A DNA stretch of 64,000 nucleotides from Thermodesulfobacteriota bacterium (GCA_040753795.1 JBFMDX010000005.1:1-64000); one strand, 5' to 3'; counted from the stretch's first letter, positions 9,501 through 17,741 are shown. Program-made: numbers and translations. The notes: generated by a model from the sequence alone, not told the origin.

Positions 9501-10999
9501 CGGCGGGCGGTTTTGTCGAGAACGTCAGGATCCAGCCAGCGCGAAGAGAGCATGGGGTCCAGCGTGAAAGAGACCAGCAGGGACACCAGCACGGCAAAGG
9601 CCACGGTAATGCCGAAATGAAAAAAGAAACGGCCGATGATGCCCTTCATGTAAGCCACCGGCACGAACACGGCGATGATCGAAAAGGTGGTGGCCATGAC
9701 CGCCAGCCCGATTTCGTTGGTGCCTTCCCGGGCGGCCCGCATGTGATCGTGGTCCTTCTCCAGGTGGCGGACGATATTTTCCCGCACCACGATGGCGTCG
9801 TCGATGAGCAGGCCGATGGACAGGGAAAGGGCCATCAGGGTCATGAAGTTGAGGGTCATGCCCAGCATGTTCATGATGATGAACGAGGAAATGACCGAAA
9901 CCGGCAGGGTCAGGCCGGTGATGACCGTGGACCGCCAGGAATTCAAGAAAAGAAACACGATCAGGACCGTCAGGAGCGCCCCGATGACGATGGTTTCCTG
10001 CACGTCGTCCACGGACTGGCGGATGATGCGCGAGCTGTCCCGCACCACGTCCAGGTCCACTCCGGCCGGCAGGGCCCGGCGCAGATCGGTTATCGTCTTG
10101 CGGACCCGGTCGGCCACCTCCACGGCGTTGGCGCCGGACTGCTTGAACAGGTCGATGGTCACGGCCGGTTCCCGGTTGACATAGGCGGCCGTGTCGGGTT
10201 CCTCGACGCCGTCAATAATCTCGGCCAGCTCACCCAGCAGAACGGGCCGGTCACCCCGCCGGGCGATCTGCATGGTTTTGAAATCCTCCACCGCCTCGTT
10301 CTTGCCGGTGACGCGCAGGGGATACTCCGAATTGTTCTGCCGCAGGCGCCCCAGGGGGATGTTCAGATGCTCCCGCTGAATGCCGCCCAGGAGCTCATCC
10401 ACGCCCATGCCGATCTCCGTCAGCCGGTCGGGATGCACATAAATATTGATCTCGCGCTTGGCGGTGCCCACCAGGTTCACCTTGCCGATGCCGGGGATGT
10501 TCTCCAGGCGATGAATGACCTTCTTTTCCGCCAGGGTGGTCAGCGACCGGGGATCGAGGGTATCGGACCGCAGGGCCAGGGACACCAGGGAGGTGTTGGT
10601 CACGTCGATCTTCTGGATGATCGGTTCCTTGATCTCTTCGGGCAAATGGCCCCGGATGGCGTTGATCTTGGTCCGTGCCTCCTGGGCCACGTCATTGAGC
10701 TGGACCTCCAGATGAAATTCGACCACCACCAGGGAGATGCTCTCCCGGGAAATGGACCGGACATGCTTGACCCCCGGGATGGCATTGACGGCCTCTTCGA
10801 TTGGCCGGCTGACCTCGCGTTCGATGGTTTCAGGGGCGGCCCCTTCCAGGACGGTGCTGATGGTGATCACCGGGATATCCACGTTGGGCCACATGTCGAT
10901 GGGCAGCCGGCGGTAGGAAAAAAGGCCCAGCGTCACCAGGGCCAGTATGAGCACGGTGGCGAAAACCGGACGCTTGATGGAAATATCGGAAATAAACAT
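6566..10999 (-). CDS. RND efflux pump fused to a TolC-like outer membrane factor
   Basis: A single 1477-residue frame joins two proteins that are normally separate. Residues 1 to about 1030 are an AcrB-type (HAE1) proton-driven pump with 12 expected membrane helices; the proton relay residues Asp400, Asp401 (LLIDDAIVV) and Lys929 (LVTKNAILL) are all present. After VINRLKRLRAKS comes a hydrophobic stretch (AVVPLLLALLLW) that looks like a signal peptide or a thirteenth helix, and from residue 1048 a TolC/OMF domain (LTLDEALKLTFENN...) runs to the end. The ATG at 10999 (MFISDISIKRPVF) is the standard RND start, only four bases after the adaptor gene. No convincing ribosome site or in-frame ATG lies at the junction ahead of the hydrophobic stretch, so a real fusion is favoured. 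Such fusions are known for CzcA/CusA pumps in Bacteroidetes. Confidence 0.9.
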   Translation of the reverse strand: MFISDISIKRPVFATVLILALVTLGLFSYRRLPIDMWPNVDIPVITISTVLEGAAPETIEREVSRPIEEAVNAIPGVKHVRSISRESISLVVVEFHLEVQLNDVAQEARTKINAIRGHLPEEIKEPIIQKIDVTNTSLVSLALRSDTLDPRSLTTLAEKKVIHRLENIPGIGKVNLVGTAKREINIYVHPDRLTEIGMGVDELLGGIQREHLNIPLGRLRQNNSEYPLRVTGKNEAVEDFKTMQIARRGDRPVLLGELAEIIDGVEEPDTAAYVNREPAVTIDLFKQSGANAVEVADRVRKTITDLRRALPAGVDLDVVRDSSRIIRQSVDDVQETIVIGALLTVLIVFLFLNSWRSTVITGLTLPVSVISSFIIMNMLGMTLNFMTLMALSLSIGLLIDDAIVVRENIVRHLEKDHDHMRAAREGTNEIGLAVMATTFSIIAVFVPVAYMKGIIGRFFFHFGITVAFAVLVSLLVSFTLDPMLSSRWLDPDVLDKTARRGFLTRWLDRFNRAFDRLADFYRRLVRWALKHRAAVVMLAFLAFVGGLFLMTTLEQNFIPIYDQNEFLLKFKSAPNASLDETRNRVQAVMSVLERHPEVESTYTTIGAGDWGTARDAAMYVRLVDKKKRRQDQFTLMAEIRRELQQVAGVIPSLEDCGRMDTRKPLLISVRGDDLEVLKKYAARIKAGVATIPGIVDVELAQEQDIPEYRLMVDRPRATDAGLSTAAIARTLNTLVNGSVITTFEDEDGDAVDVRVRLPLEMRENPAQLNNLLMAVHDPAGRTNLIPLSNVVSYTMGVTPSEVSRYGLMREALVSTNLDRLPLGSAIKQVKPIVAEATRDMPAGYRVFYYGESEDMAESFGYMAESLILAIVFVYLILAAQFESFVHPFSIMLSLPLSIVGMVGMLRLAGDTLNIMSLIGLILLMGLVTKNAILLVDYANVLRAQGLPREEALIQAGRTRLRPILMTTLAMIFGMLPLSLALGAGSEMRAPMGRAVIGGLITSTLLTLLVVPVFYTLLEDVINRLKRLRAKSAVVPLLLALLLWPRPGMSEEFVPTRRLTLDEALKLTFENNKDILKARESENRVHGYYLEQRAAAFPQITAVSAVSREKDESRAAQGMGLFDVPEYSDFNVAELRLSQVIFTWGQVAAAIRGAKEMMGAADAQTIMAEQGAIKDVSVAFYDILLAGDMHDLALQNISQKQRHLDEARHKYAAGTATDYDVLSSRVALENARPEAIRTDNALALVRERFRFLLALQDEKPDASGTLDVAIAECPSVDKVMETALANRPEVAYLQHNLLMTKEKVIIANSLNKPRLDFKSSYGYRDLTMEQYDDSFNGEGDAWSLGMYLTWPLFDGGRTKGLTAQAVSEAKSLELDIRNIYDTLVLQVRQAVNAVRDAGEIVMALGETVTQAERMLAMAEQGYKYGVMTRLDVDDAALNLLHAQSSLARGKRDYLVARLTLEWTMGKIGQKPSEQPKQP

Positions 11000-11003
11000 G
11001 GGC

Positions 11004-12092
11004 TTAATTCCCGGGCGTGTCCGTCGCGGACGAGACAATCACGATCGGATCGCCGTCCTTGAGCTGGAAATTACCGCGCAGGATTACCTGCGCCGAGGGA
11101 TCAAGGCCGGAGGTCACCTCGATGCGGTCCTGTTCGGCATAACCGGTGGCAATGCTGCACAAGCGGGCCTTGCCGTCCCGGGCCACGAACAGGTCGGCTT
11201 TCCGGCCGGCCATGTCCCATTTGAGCAGGGCCGTTTTGGGCACCTGCATTACCCCCGTCCGGAAGGCGGTCTTGATAAAACAGTTGACGAACAACCCGCC
11301 CTTGAGCAGGCCGTTTTCGTTGTTCACCAGGGCCACCACTTTTATCGACCGGTCTGCTTCATTGATCACGGGGTTGATGAAATCGACCACGCCCGGGAAG
11401 GTCTGGCCCGGGAAGGCGTCGCTCCGGAAATCGATGGCCTGACCTGGCCGGATATCCTTCAAATAAATGGACGGCACGGTGCAGGTCAGGTCCAGAATGC
11501 GGTTATCCACTATCCGGAACATGATTTTGGGAGAGCCTACTTCCCCAACAAGATCGCCGACATTGATCATCCGCAGCGCCACCACGCCGTCCAGGGGCGA
11601 AACGATTTCGGCCTTGCCCAGCCGGGTCCGGGCGTGACGGACCATCTCTTCCATGGCGTCCCTGGCGGTCCGGGCGTCATCCAGGTTCTGCTGGGTCACC
11701 AGCCCGGCTTCATTGAGCTTGAGCATGCGCTCATATTCCCGTTCGGCCTTCTGGCCTTCCACCTCGGCCTTGCGGACCAGAATGTCGGCCTCGCGGGTGT
11801 CGAGCCGGGCCAGCGGGTCCCCCTTCCTGACCTGCTGCCATTCGGTCACGTAAACCTGCGCGACGATGCCGGGATATTCGGATTTGACATCCGCCTGGAA
11901 TTTGGGGGACAGCGTGCCGACCGTGTTGATGCCTTCGGTAATATCCCTGACCATGACCGGGCTGACCTCAACGGCAACGGGCGCCGGGAGTTGGGATTCC
12001 CTGCCCTCTTTTTCAGACGGTTGACCGGAGCAGGCGACCAGGAACACGATCAGAGCAATTCCGAACGCGGCGGGAATGAATTTGATGACCAT
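11004..12092 (-). CDS. RND efflux periplasmic adaptor lipoprotein (membrane fusion protein)
   Basis: The gene encodes 362 residues. A lipoprotein signal ends in LVAC with the lipidated Cys at residue 21, so the protein is anchored on the periplasmic side of the inner membrane. The body has the standard MFP order: a barrel/lipoyl half-motif (YPGIVAQVYVTEWQQVRKGDPLARLDT), a coiled-coil hairpin with GLVTQQNLDDARTARDA, the second lipoyl half (IVSPLDGVVALRMINVGDLVG), then beta-barrel and membrane-proximal domains. GAGGAA precedes the ATG. It would bridge the downstream RND-OMF fusion, giving a complete tripartite pump from two genes. The export substrate is unknown. Confidence 0.9.
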   Translation of the reverse strand: MVIKFIPAAFGIALIVFLVACSGQPSEKEGRESQLPAPVAVEVSPVMVRDITEGINTVGTLSPKFQADVKSEYPGIVAQVYVTEWQQVRKGDPLARLDTREADILVRKAEVEGQKAEREYERMLKLNEAGLVTQQNLDDARTARDAMEEMVRHARTRLGKAEIVSPLDGVVALRMINVGDLVGEVGSPKIMFRIVDNRILDLTCTVPSIYLKDIRPGQAIDFRSDAFPGQTFPGVVDFINPVINEADRSIKVVALVNNENGLLKGGLFVNCFIKTAFRTGVMQVPKTALLKWDMAGRKADLFVARDGKARLCSIATGYAEQDRIEVTSGLDPSAQVILRGNFQLKDGDPIVIVSSATDTPGN

Positions 12093-12107
12093 GCGGCATT
12101 CCTCAGA

Positions 12108-12124
12108 ATTAACACCTCGTTAAT
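12108..12124. promoter_or_regulatory. Inverted repeat in the leader of the efflux operon
   Basis: ATTAAC and GTTAAT flank a 5-base spacer between the predicted -10 box and the adaptor start codon. Its position just downstream of the transcription start suits a repressor site, possibly for the nearby TetR protein, although it differs from the operator at 6499-6514 beyond the TAAC core. Confidence 0.35.
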
Positions 12125-12145
12125 CTTCCGTACGCAAAGGTAGGA

Positions 12146-12174
12146 ATCATAATCCCGGGTTGGTTCATTTACAA
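12146..12174 (-). promoter_or_regulatory. Predicted promoter of the RND efflux operon
   Basis: On the minus strand TTGTAA (12174-12169) and TATGAT (12151-12146) are spaced by 17 bases, about 55 bases upstream of the adaptor start. It lies in the short gap after the pseudo-nucleotidase gene, so the pump genes have their own promoter. Confidence 0.6.
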
Positions 12175-12190
12175 CAAGGAAGAACAAAAA

Positions 12191-14320
12191 TCAGAAAATC
12201 TTAAAATCGGTTATCAGATCCAGCGACAGCAACACCTGGGAATCCCGGTAGCTGTCACTGTCTTCCCGGGTGTAAAAGTAGAACCATTTGTGCTTTGCCG
12301 AAACCGCCAGGAAGGAATTTACCCGGCACGAAAAGGCATTGGTGATTTCGGTGCGGATCTGTTGCTTGTTAAAATCCGCCCGCTCCAGGGAATAAAACAG
12401 ATCCAGATCGAAAGTGTATTTTAGATATTCCCGCCATTCATACCTGGCCCCGACGATGGTTTCAATACCGGAGAACAGCGGTTTTTCCGGATCCCGGGTC
12501 TGCTTTTCAATACCCAGCCCCACCTTGCCGGTAATAGGCCCCCTCTCCCAGAGAGCGCCGACAGTTTCGCGGAACAACAGAGGCCGGAGGTTGTCCACCA
12601 CCTTGACGACCGTGTCCACCTGGGATTTGTGATAGGGCTTGAGATAAGGATTTTCATTATAAGTATAAAAAAACGTTCCCCGGAGAAGATTTTGAAAATA
12701 GCTTTCATCCTCCCGGACATAAAAAAGATAAGGCGTGAACACAAATTTATGTTTCAGGTTATAGACGGTGATGTCGATCTTATCTTCCAGTCCCCATTTT
12801 TCATAGGTTTCCGGCGGCTTACCTGGAGGAATATCCATGTCGTCATCACGGGCCACCGCGGCATGATCATAGAAATTGGCCAGGGAGACGTCTACCAGGG
12901 TACGGAAACGCCGGTCCAGATAATCGTAATCAGAAAATCCGAGTACCCGCTCTCCCCGGAGATCTTCTTTAATTTCATCGGCCATGGTTCTCCAGAAATT
13001 CTTGTGAGAAAGGGGCTTGTTCAACCGCTTGGCCACCCGCTCGAATACGGACTGGGCGGAGCAGATCTTGTATCGGCGGCGATCATCAATGGGATATCCC
13101 TGGACCGAAACCCCGTCGGTTCCGGCTATGACAAAATCCGGTTCCTGCCCTGCCACCTGCCTGAGATCGGCCCCGGAAACCGAATAGGTAAAGATGGGGA
13201 ATTCGTTTTTCACCATGCCAAGGATATTCGAATACATGATCGGACCGGCAATCCGACCTGGGGATATGGCATTTTTTTCCACAATAGCAATTTCGGCGTC
13301 ATACCGGTGCCGGAGAAGCTGGGCCACCCGCAGAGCATCCATCGAAACAGCGCGGCCGTTATCCGGAATAATTTCAACGTCACCTTCCAGGACGAAGCGT
13401 TCCTGCCAGATGGACAGCCGGTCCACAAATTCAAGATAACCGTCGTCGCGGATTTCATGGGGCGACGACGGTATGAATTTCAGCTCGCGGACCTCCAGCT
13501 GGTCTCCGGCGGAAAGATTCAGCACGTAGAACCCGTCGGGGTTGGTCAGTGTCACCAGGGACCGGCCGTCACCCATATCCACACGGCGGGCCTTGACCGC
13601 ATAAAGCTCCCCGGTGGCGTCACCGCCGCTGATACACAGATCGATTCGTCCGAATTTTTCCATGATGGCGAAGTTGTCCGGGTAGGAACGGCCGGAAAGC
13701 AGAACAATGTAGTCCGCTTCCCGGTTCTTGACCTCGGTGATCACCTGGTCCAGAACTTTTTCATAATCCTTCAGGGAAACGTCCATCAGTTTTTTTTCGG
13801 CGGCGTCGATAAACCCCGTTTCCGAGGACAGGCCGATAAAGGCATACCGCCGGCCGTTGATCGGACGGATGAAAAAAGGCAGAAATAACGGCTTGCCGTC
13901 CTTTTCAATATTCGCGGAGAGAAGCCGTGCCTGCTTCTCTTTTGCCAGGAACTCCAGATTGCTCACGCCGATATTCAAATCCATGGAAGAGACAAGGGTA
14001 GCCGCGCAGTCCAGAGAATCCAGAAAATCCATCACCACCGATCCATAGGAAAACCGGGACAGCAGGCCCGGATAAAAGGCGTTGCCCAGGTCCAGGTACA
14101 GGTCGGCGTGATCCGTCATTTGTTCGTGAAGCAGGGACTGGGCCATGATCAGCAAAGGATCCGGCCGGTCATGTTCTTTAGCGGATACGTTGAAGCGGCC
14201 GTTGAGGTTTGATGTCAACAGAAACCTGGCGGTCTTTTCCCCGGCGGAGGCCGGAATAGCTGCCGTCAACATCAAGACCAGAAAGGCCCCGGATATCCGA
14301 CACATTGTCTTGTTCATCAC
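12191..14320 (-). CDS. Degenerate 5'-nucleotidase-like protein with C-terminal putative outer-membrane barrel
   Basis: The gene encodes 709 residues with a cleavable signal peptide (cut after ASA at residue 26). The first half follows the UshA/5'-nucleotidase layout, but the metal-binding motifs are altered: TNDxHG reads TSNLNG, GD reads GN in LDLGNAFYPG, GNHEFD is replaced by SMDLNIG, and the GHxH region reads GGDATG. Residues about 310-460 resemble the nucleotidase C-terminal domain (ISPGRIAGPIMYSNI..., SGADLRQVAG). From about 510 the chain becomes rich in alternating aromatic strands and ends in Phe, as outer-membrane barrels do. It is probably a non-catalytic, surface-linked protein. It overlaps the upstream lipoprotein gene by four bases. 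Confidence 0.7.
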   Translation of the reverse strand: MMNKTMCRISGAFLVLMLTAAIPASAGEKTARFLLTSNLNGRFNVSAKEHDRPDPLLIMAQSLLHEQMTDHADLYLDLGNAFYPGLLSRFSYGSVVMDFLDSLDCAATLVSSMDLNIGVSNLEFLAKEKQARLLSANIEKDGKPLFLPFFIRPINGRRYAFIGLSSETGFIDAAEKKLMDVSLKDYEKVLDQVITEVKNREADYIVLLSGRSYPDNFAIMEKFGRIDLCISGGDATGELYAVKARRVDMGDGRSLVTLTNPDGFYVLNLSAGDQLEVRELKFIPSSPHEIRDDGYLEFVDRLSIWQERFVLEGDVEIIPDNGRAVSMDALRVAQLLRHRYDAEIAIVEKNAISPGRIAGPIMYSNILGMVKNEFPIFTYSVSGADLRQVAGQEPDFVIAGTDGVSVQGYPIDDRRRYKICSAQSVFERVAKRLNKPLSHKNFWRTMADEIKEDLRGERVLGFSDYDYLDRRFRTLVDVSLANFYDHAAVARDDDMDIPPGKPPETYEKWGLEDKIDITVYNLKHKFVFTPYLFYVREDESYFQNLLRGTFFYTYNENPYLKPYHKSQVDTVVKVVDNLRPLLFRETVGALWERGPITGKVGLGIEKQTRDPEKPLFSGIETIVGARYEWREYLKYTFDLDLFYSLERADFNKQQIRTEITNAFSCRVNSFLAVSAKHKWFYFYTREDSDSYRDSQVLLSLDLITDFKIF

Positions 14321-14985
14321 CGGTCGTCCCGACTCCCGTTGATGCCATCGGTATTCGTCTCGCCGTCCGCCTGCCCCGCCGACCCCTGAAGGGCATTGAG
14401 CGCTTTATACAGATGATCAATGGTTGACTGACGATCCGTTATTTCTTTTTGCGCCTGCTGCAGTTGCCGCATCTTTTCCATGAGGTCGGCGTCCTGATTC
14501 CGGATCAGTCGTTCCTGTTCTGCGGCGGCGGTTTCCATGAGCGTGATCCTGTTGCGGCTTTCATCTCTGGCTTTCTCAAGCGCCGCAATGGTACGGTCTT
14601 TTTCCCCGGATTCTTGCCGGGAAACCGTCAAGCTATCATTTAAATCGCTGCACTCCTGTTGACATGACAACAGCTGCCGCTCGAGCAGATCGTACGCTTC
14701 TTCCGCCCGGCTTATGTCATCCGCATATTTCGTGGCCATGGCATCGAGATCGTTCCTAAGCCGTTCCATTTTTCTCTTCTGATTGTTTATTTCAGACCGG
14801 TAGCGCTCGTTTTCCGTCTTCAGCACGGCATTTTCCCGCAAGGCCAGTTCCGAGTTTCTCTTCAGCAGACGGTTTTCCGCCTGAAGTTGCTCCAACGGGC
14901 CATCAACATTGGAGCGTCGTGCCGGAATCGAAACGCAGGATACCAGTGCGGTCACAAGACACAAATGCAGGAATATGTTTTTCAT
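14317..14985 (-). CDS. Coiled-coil lipoprotein
   Basis: The gene encodes 222 residues. A lipoprotein signal ends in ALVSC (Cys17). From about residue 30 to 195 the chain is a nearly continuous heptad-type coiled coil, very rich in Glu, Arg, Gln and Leu, with a Cys pair in the middle (LLSCQQECSDL). The C-terminal 25 residues are polar and disordered-looking. It overlaps the pseudo-nucleotidase gene by ATGA, so the two are translationally coupled. A periplasmic scaffold or spacer reaching toward peptidoglycan is a reasonable guess, but no family was recognised. Confidence 0.75.
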   Translation of the reverse strand: MKNIFLHLCLVTALVSCVSIPARRSNVDGPLEQLQAENRLLKRNSELALRENAVLKTENERYRSEINNQKRKMERLRNDLDAMATKYADDISRAEEAYDLLERQLLSCQQECSDLNDSLTVSRQESGEKDRTIAALEKARDESRNRITLMETAAAEQERLIRNQDADLMEKMRQLQQAQKEITDRQSTIDHLYKALNALQGSAGQADGETNTDGINGSRDDR

Positions 14986-15086
14986 GCCCTTTTCCAGTTA
15001 TAAAAATGTTGACTATTGGTATACCCGGGCAAAAAAAGATTCAATGAAAATATCGGTTTTCCGGCTATCCATTAAGAAAATGGCTT

Positions 15087-15106
15087 CGCCGCCGGGGAGG
15101 GCGGCG
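15087..15106. terminator. GC-rich hairpin after the clostripain lipoprotein operon
   Basis: CGCCGCC (15087-15093) pairs with GGCGGCG (15100-15106) across a 6-base loop, in the gap after the minus-strand OB-fold lipoprotein gene. No clear U-run follows on the minus strand, so termination is only possible, not certain. Confidence 0.35.
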
Positions 15107-15181
15107 GAACGGGCTGTTCCATTGTGCCGGGAATTGCCGGGAACCGGAAAAAGACGAGAGAGGTGAAACGCAACAATTGTT

Positions 15182-15748
15182 TTAAGGCCCTGTGTCCAGG
15201 TACGGAATGTTATTTTTCATCCGCACGGTTCCGGTCACGGAAATTAATTCGTTGGATGGCCTGGCCGGGTTAAGACCGGGAGGTATGGGGCCGGACACAT
15301 AGAGGCAGCCCGAGGTATCCCCAATCATCCAGTCGCTGCGCGAAACCGGCGGACCGCCGCGGCATGGCCCCCGCCACCCCAGGAAAACACCTCTGACCGT
15401 GACGGCTCCGGATCCATAGCGGGAGGGATCCTGGAGAATCATCCCCGGGCCGACGCCCTGATCTTCAGTCTTGACGTCCGCAGGCCGCGGAGGATGCGCG
15501 GATTCGTTTGACTGGAGAGGACCTTCCGCGACCGGTTTGTTCCCGTCCTCGATTTTGTGCGAAAAAGCGGTTTCAGTAAGGTCGTTTTCTCCCAGAACGG
15601 CTTTAGGGCCGCCGGCAACCTGTCCGCTGTCGGACGCCCCGCCGGTCGTACCGGATGGTGCCACGGCTTTCACGCCGCAGGCGCCCGTAACGACAACCAG
15701 TATTCCCGCAGCAGCCAGCCACATGAACGTTCGTTTCCAAAACATCAC
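15182..15748 (-). CDS. Lipoprotein with C-terminal OB-fold-like domain
   Basis: The gene encodes 188 residues. An N-terminal hydrophobic signal ends in VTGAC, giving a lipidated Cys24. Residues about 25-95 are low-complexity, rich in Gly, Pro, Ser and Glu, and probably an extended linker. Residues about 105-188 have the pattern of the small OB-fold domains found in lipoproteins (ILQDPSRY..VTVRGVFLGW..., WMIGDTSGCLYVSG, ISVTGTV, PYLDT). Its role is unknown; such domains bind ligands or ions rather than catalyse. It overlaps the clostripain-like gene by four bases, so the two are co-translated. Confidence 0.7.
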   Translation of the reverse strand: MMFWKRTFMWLAAAGILVVVTGACGVKAVAPSGTTGGASDSGQVAGGPKAVLGENDLTETAFSHKIEDGNKPVAEGPLQSNESAHPPRPADVKTEDQGVGPGMILQDPSRYGSGAVTVRGVFLGWRGPCRGGPPVSRSDWMIGDTSGCLYVSGPIPPGLNPARPSNELISVTGTVRMKNNIPYLDTGP

Positions 15749-17568
15749 TTCAACTCCTCACTCAACTGGGGGGCGCGTTTTTTCGGCGGAATATGGAATG
15801 TCACCTGCCGCCCGCCCGCGTTGATCGTCACCCCGCCCTCTTCCGGCATGGCCCGGTCAAATGTCCACGTATACCAGAAGTTGCTGTAGTCGTTTAGATC
15901 CAGAAGAGAATCCAGGTCGCTGAAATCACCCGTATAGGGATTGCTCAGATCCATCCAGATGGGGCCCGTCATCTGCCATTCGCCCACATCCGGATCCAGA
16001 TACCAGAATTCCACATTGGCTCCCCGGCTGTTGGCTCCGTCCTTGAAATATTCGATAAACACGTCATATTGTCCGGGCAGGACATAATCATTGGCCACGT
16101 AATACTCTTCCGATACACCGACGTCATAGGAATCCGCGGAGAAAAACCCGTTGGGGGTGGTCTGTCCCATCCAGGGAGCGTAAATCTCCAGGTTGGGTTC
16201 CCATACATAGAGATCCAGATCGGCGTCCGTATCCCATGATACATAAAAGGCGAAACCGCCGGGGTGCAGGGTCTCCTCAGCGCCGGACACTATTGTCTCG
16301 ACCGCGTCCGACCAGACGGTGGACCTGATCTGGTTGCAGGCCAGCAGATTATATTCCCTGAGGTCATCGTACAGCGTGTCGCTGGAAACCTGTCCCCGGG
16401 CGGGGACAAACACCGCCAACCCAGTGGCGTCATTGACGGCATTCCCGACGGTGCGATTACTGACCACGGCCCTTGTCACGGCGTTGCTCACTTCCAGGGC
16501 GGTATTCCGGACAGCACCGGTAAGAAGACGGTTGGCGATGCGGGAGGCAAAATCATACAGATCCAGATTGGCCGCGTATTCAAACCCCTGGGCATTAGCC
16601 TGAACCTGGGCGATCACGCCGGAAACATTGTCGTAGTCGGCGACGATCGCGTTGGCAAAGTTCATCATGGCCGTATGCAGTTCCGGGATCAGCGACATGT
16701 CTACCGCGGATTTGGTGATTCTTTCCCCACGGGTGCCCGGTCCGCTGTAATAAGCGTAATATTTTTCCACGATCATATCGGACAGCTGCCGGCCGGTCAT
16801 ATCGGGCCTGACTTTGAGTTCGGCCAGGATCGTGTCATAAGGATCGCCGTCTCCGGGCTCCGTCTCCTCGGAAAAAACCATATAATCGGTGAGCTCGAGA
16901 AACTCATAGGCCACCTCGTACATGGCCATGAGGCAGGCGTCAAAATTGATGACATCAAAATGCAACCCGGCGTTGCGGACCGCCCCGGCCAGTTCCGGAA
17001 GGGTCATGAAGGAGTCGCTGGTTTCATCCTGAACCGCGCCTTTGAAAAGGACGGATTTTTTCCAGCCCGCTCCATGATCCCAGATCACCAGGGCGTAATG
17101 TTTGGCGGGATACGTCGCCCTGGCCCATTGAATAAAACTGGTCAGGGTGGCGGCCGTGCCCATATCGACGTTTCCAAGGGATTGGCCGGCGCCAAGATTG
17201 ACGTTGTCGGGATTGCCGTCGTTCTGGACCAGAAAACGCAGCGTTTCGCCTTCATAAAATTCCCGGTCGATAACCGAAAAATCCGTGTAGAACTCGCTGA
17301 ACTCCGCCTGCAGCACGATATTGACTTTTTCATCGGACCCGGCGGTTTCCATTTCGTTCAGATCCACCAGGCCGGCCGTGGACAGGTTGTTGTCCGCGCC
17401 CATATAGACCATATAGGTCCAGTCGGCATCAGGAGAACCGGAGTTGTTTGAATTACCACCGCCGCCGCCACCGCCGCCACACCCTGCCAGAAGCAGGCAC
17501 GTCAGCAGAACCGCAATACGTTTGTACAAGCAGATGCCCACTTTGTTTTTTCCCTGTCGGCTGGTCAT
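15745..17568 (-). CDS. Clostripain-family (C11) cysteine peptidase lipoprotein
   Basis: The gene encodes 607 residues. The signal sequence ends in LLLAGC (Cys30), followed at once by eight glycines and an Asn/Ser spacer, so the enzyme is tethered through a flexible linker. The C11 peptidase core follows: WTYMVYMGADNNLS, the catalytic His165 in IWDHGAGW and the catalytic Cys212 in INFDACLMAMYEVAYE. Clostripain-type enzymes cut after basic residues. Residues about 430-560 form a second, beta-rich domain (FAFYVSWDTDADLDLYVWEP...) resembling Ca-binding or pre-peptidase C-terminal modules. It has a strong extended -10 promoter upstream. Confidence 0.85.
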   Translation of the reverse strand: MTSRQGKNKVGICLYKRIAVLLTCLLLAGCGGGGGGGGNSNNSGSPDADWTYMVYMGADNNLSTAGLVDLNEMETAGSDEKVNIVLQAEFSEFYTDFSVIDREFYEGETLRFLVQNDGNPDNVNLGAGQSLGNVDMGTAATLTSFIQWARATYPAKHYALVIWDHGAGWKKSVLFKGAVQDETSDSFMTLPELAGAVRNAGLHFDVINFDACLMAMYEVAYEFLELTDYMVFSEETEPGDGDPYDTILAELKVRPDMTGRQLSDMIVEKYYAYYSGPGTRGERITKSAVDMSLIPELHTAMMNFANAIVADYDNVSGVIAQVQANAQGFEYAANLDLYDFASRIANRLLTGAVRNTALEVSNAVTRAVVSNRTVGNAVNDATGLAVFVPARGQVSSDTLYDDLREYNLLACNQIRSTVWSDAVETIVSGAEETLHPGGFAFYVSWDTDADLDLYVWEPNLEIYAPWMGQTTPNGFFSADSYDVGVSEEYYVANDYVLPGQYDVFIEYFKDGANSRGANVEFWYLDPDVGEWQMTGPIWMDLSNPYTGDFSDLDSLLDLNDYSNFWYTWTFDRAMPEEGGVTINAGGRQVTFHIPPKKRAPQLSEELK

Positions 17569-17623
17569 TGCGCTGGATTTCCTTGCTGGTTTTATTTAGA
17601 TCGGCTGCCTTTTTTACAAATTA

Positions 17624-17653
17624 ATTATAACATGACCGCAGTGTTATTTTCAA
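17624..17653 (-). promoter_or_regulatory. Predicted extended -10 promoter of the clostripain lipoprotein gene
   Basis: On the minus strand TTGAAA (17653-17648) and a perfect TATAAT (17629-17624) are separated by 18 bases, and TG precedes the -10 by one base (TGTTATAAT), an extended -10. It faces away from the MltD promoter in the same gap. Confidence 0.7.
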
Positions 17654-17682
17654 TTATGAAAAATACGGCCATTACCGGGACT

Positions 17683-17702
17683 GGCTTATTATTCGGTAAG
17701 CC
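17683..17702. promoter_or_regulatory. Inverted repeat between divergent promoters
   Basis: GGCTTA and TAAGCC flank an 8-base spacer, located between the two divergent promoters of the clostripain and MltD genes. It could be a shared operator or a cruciform. Nothing else identifies the binding protein. Confidence 0.3.
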
Positions 17703-17711
17703 GGAAAACAG

Positions 17712-17741
17712 TTGACATCTAAACAATATCAAACATAAAAT
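17712..17741 (+). promoter_or_regulatory. Predicted promoter of the lytic transglycosylase gene
   Basis: TTGACA (17712-17717) and TAAAAT (17736-17741) are spaced by 18 bases in an AT-rich stretch, about 60 bases upstream of the start codon at 17801. Confidence 0.6.

Noticed and set aside
8672-11062. Long open frame on the plus strand opposite the RND pump
   Set aside because: It is a GC-driven shadow of the RND gene: composition is His/Gly/Asp-rich with no domain pattern, and the opposite strand has a clear 1477-residue protein.
15087-15106. Strong intrinsic terminator
   Set aside because: The hairpin is good but lacks a U-run on the transcribed side, so it is listed only as a possible terminator.
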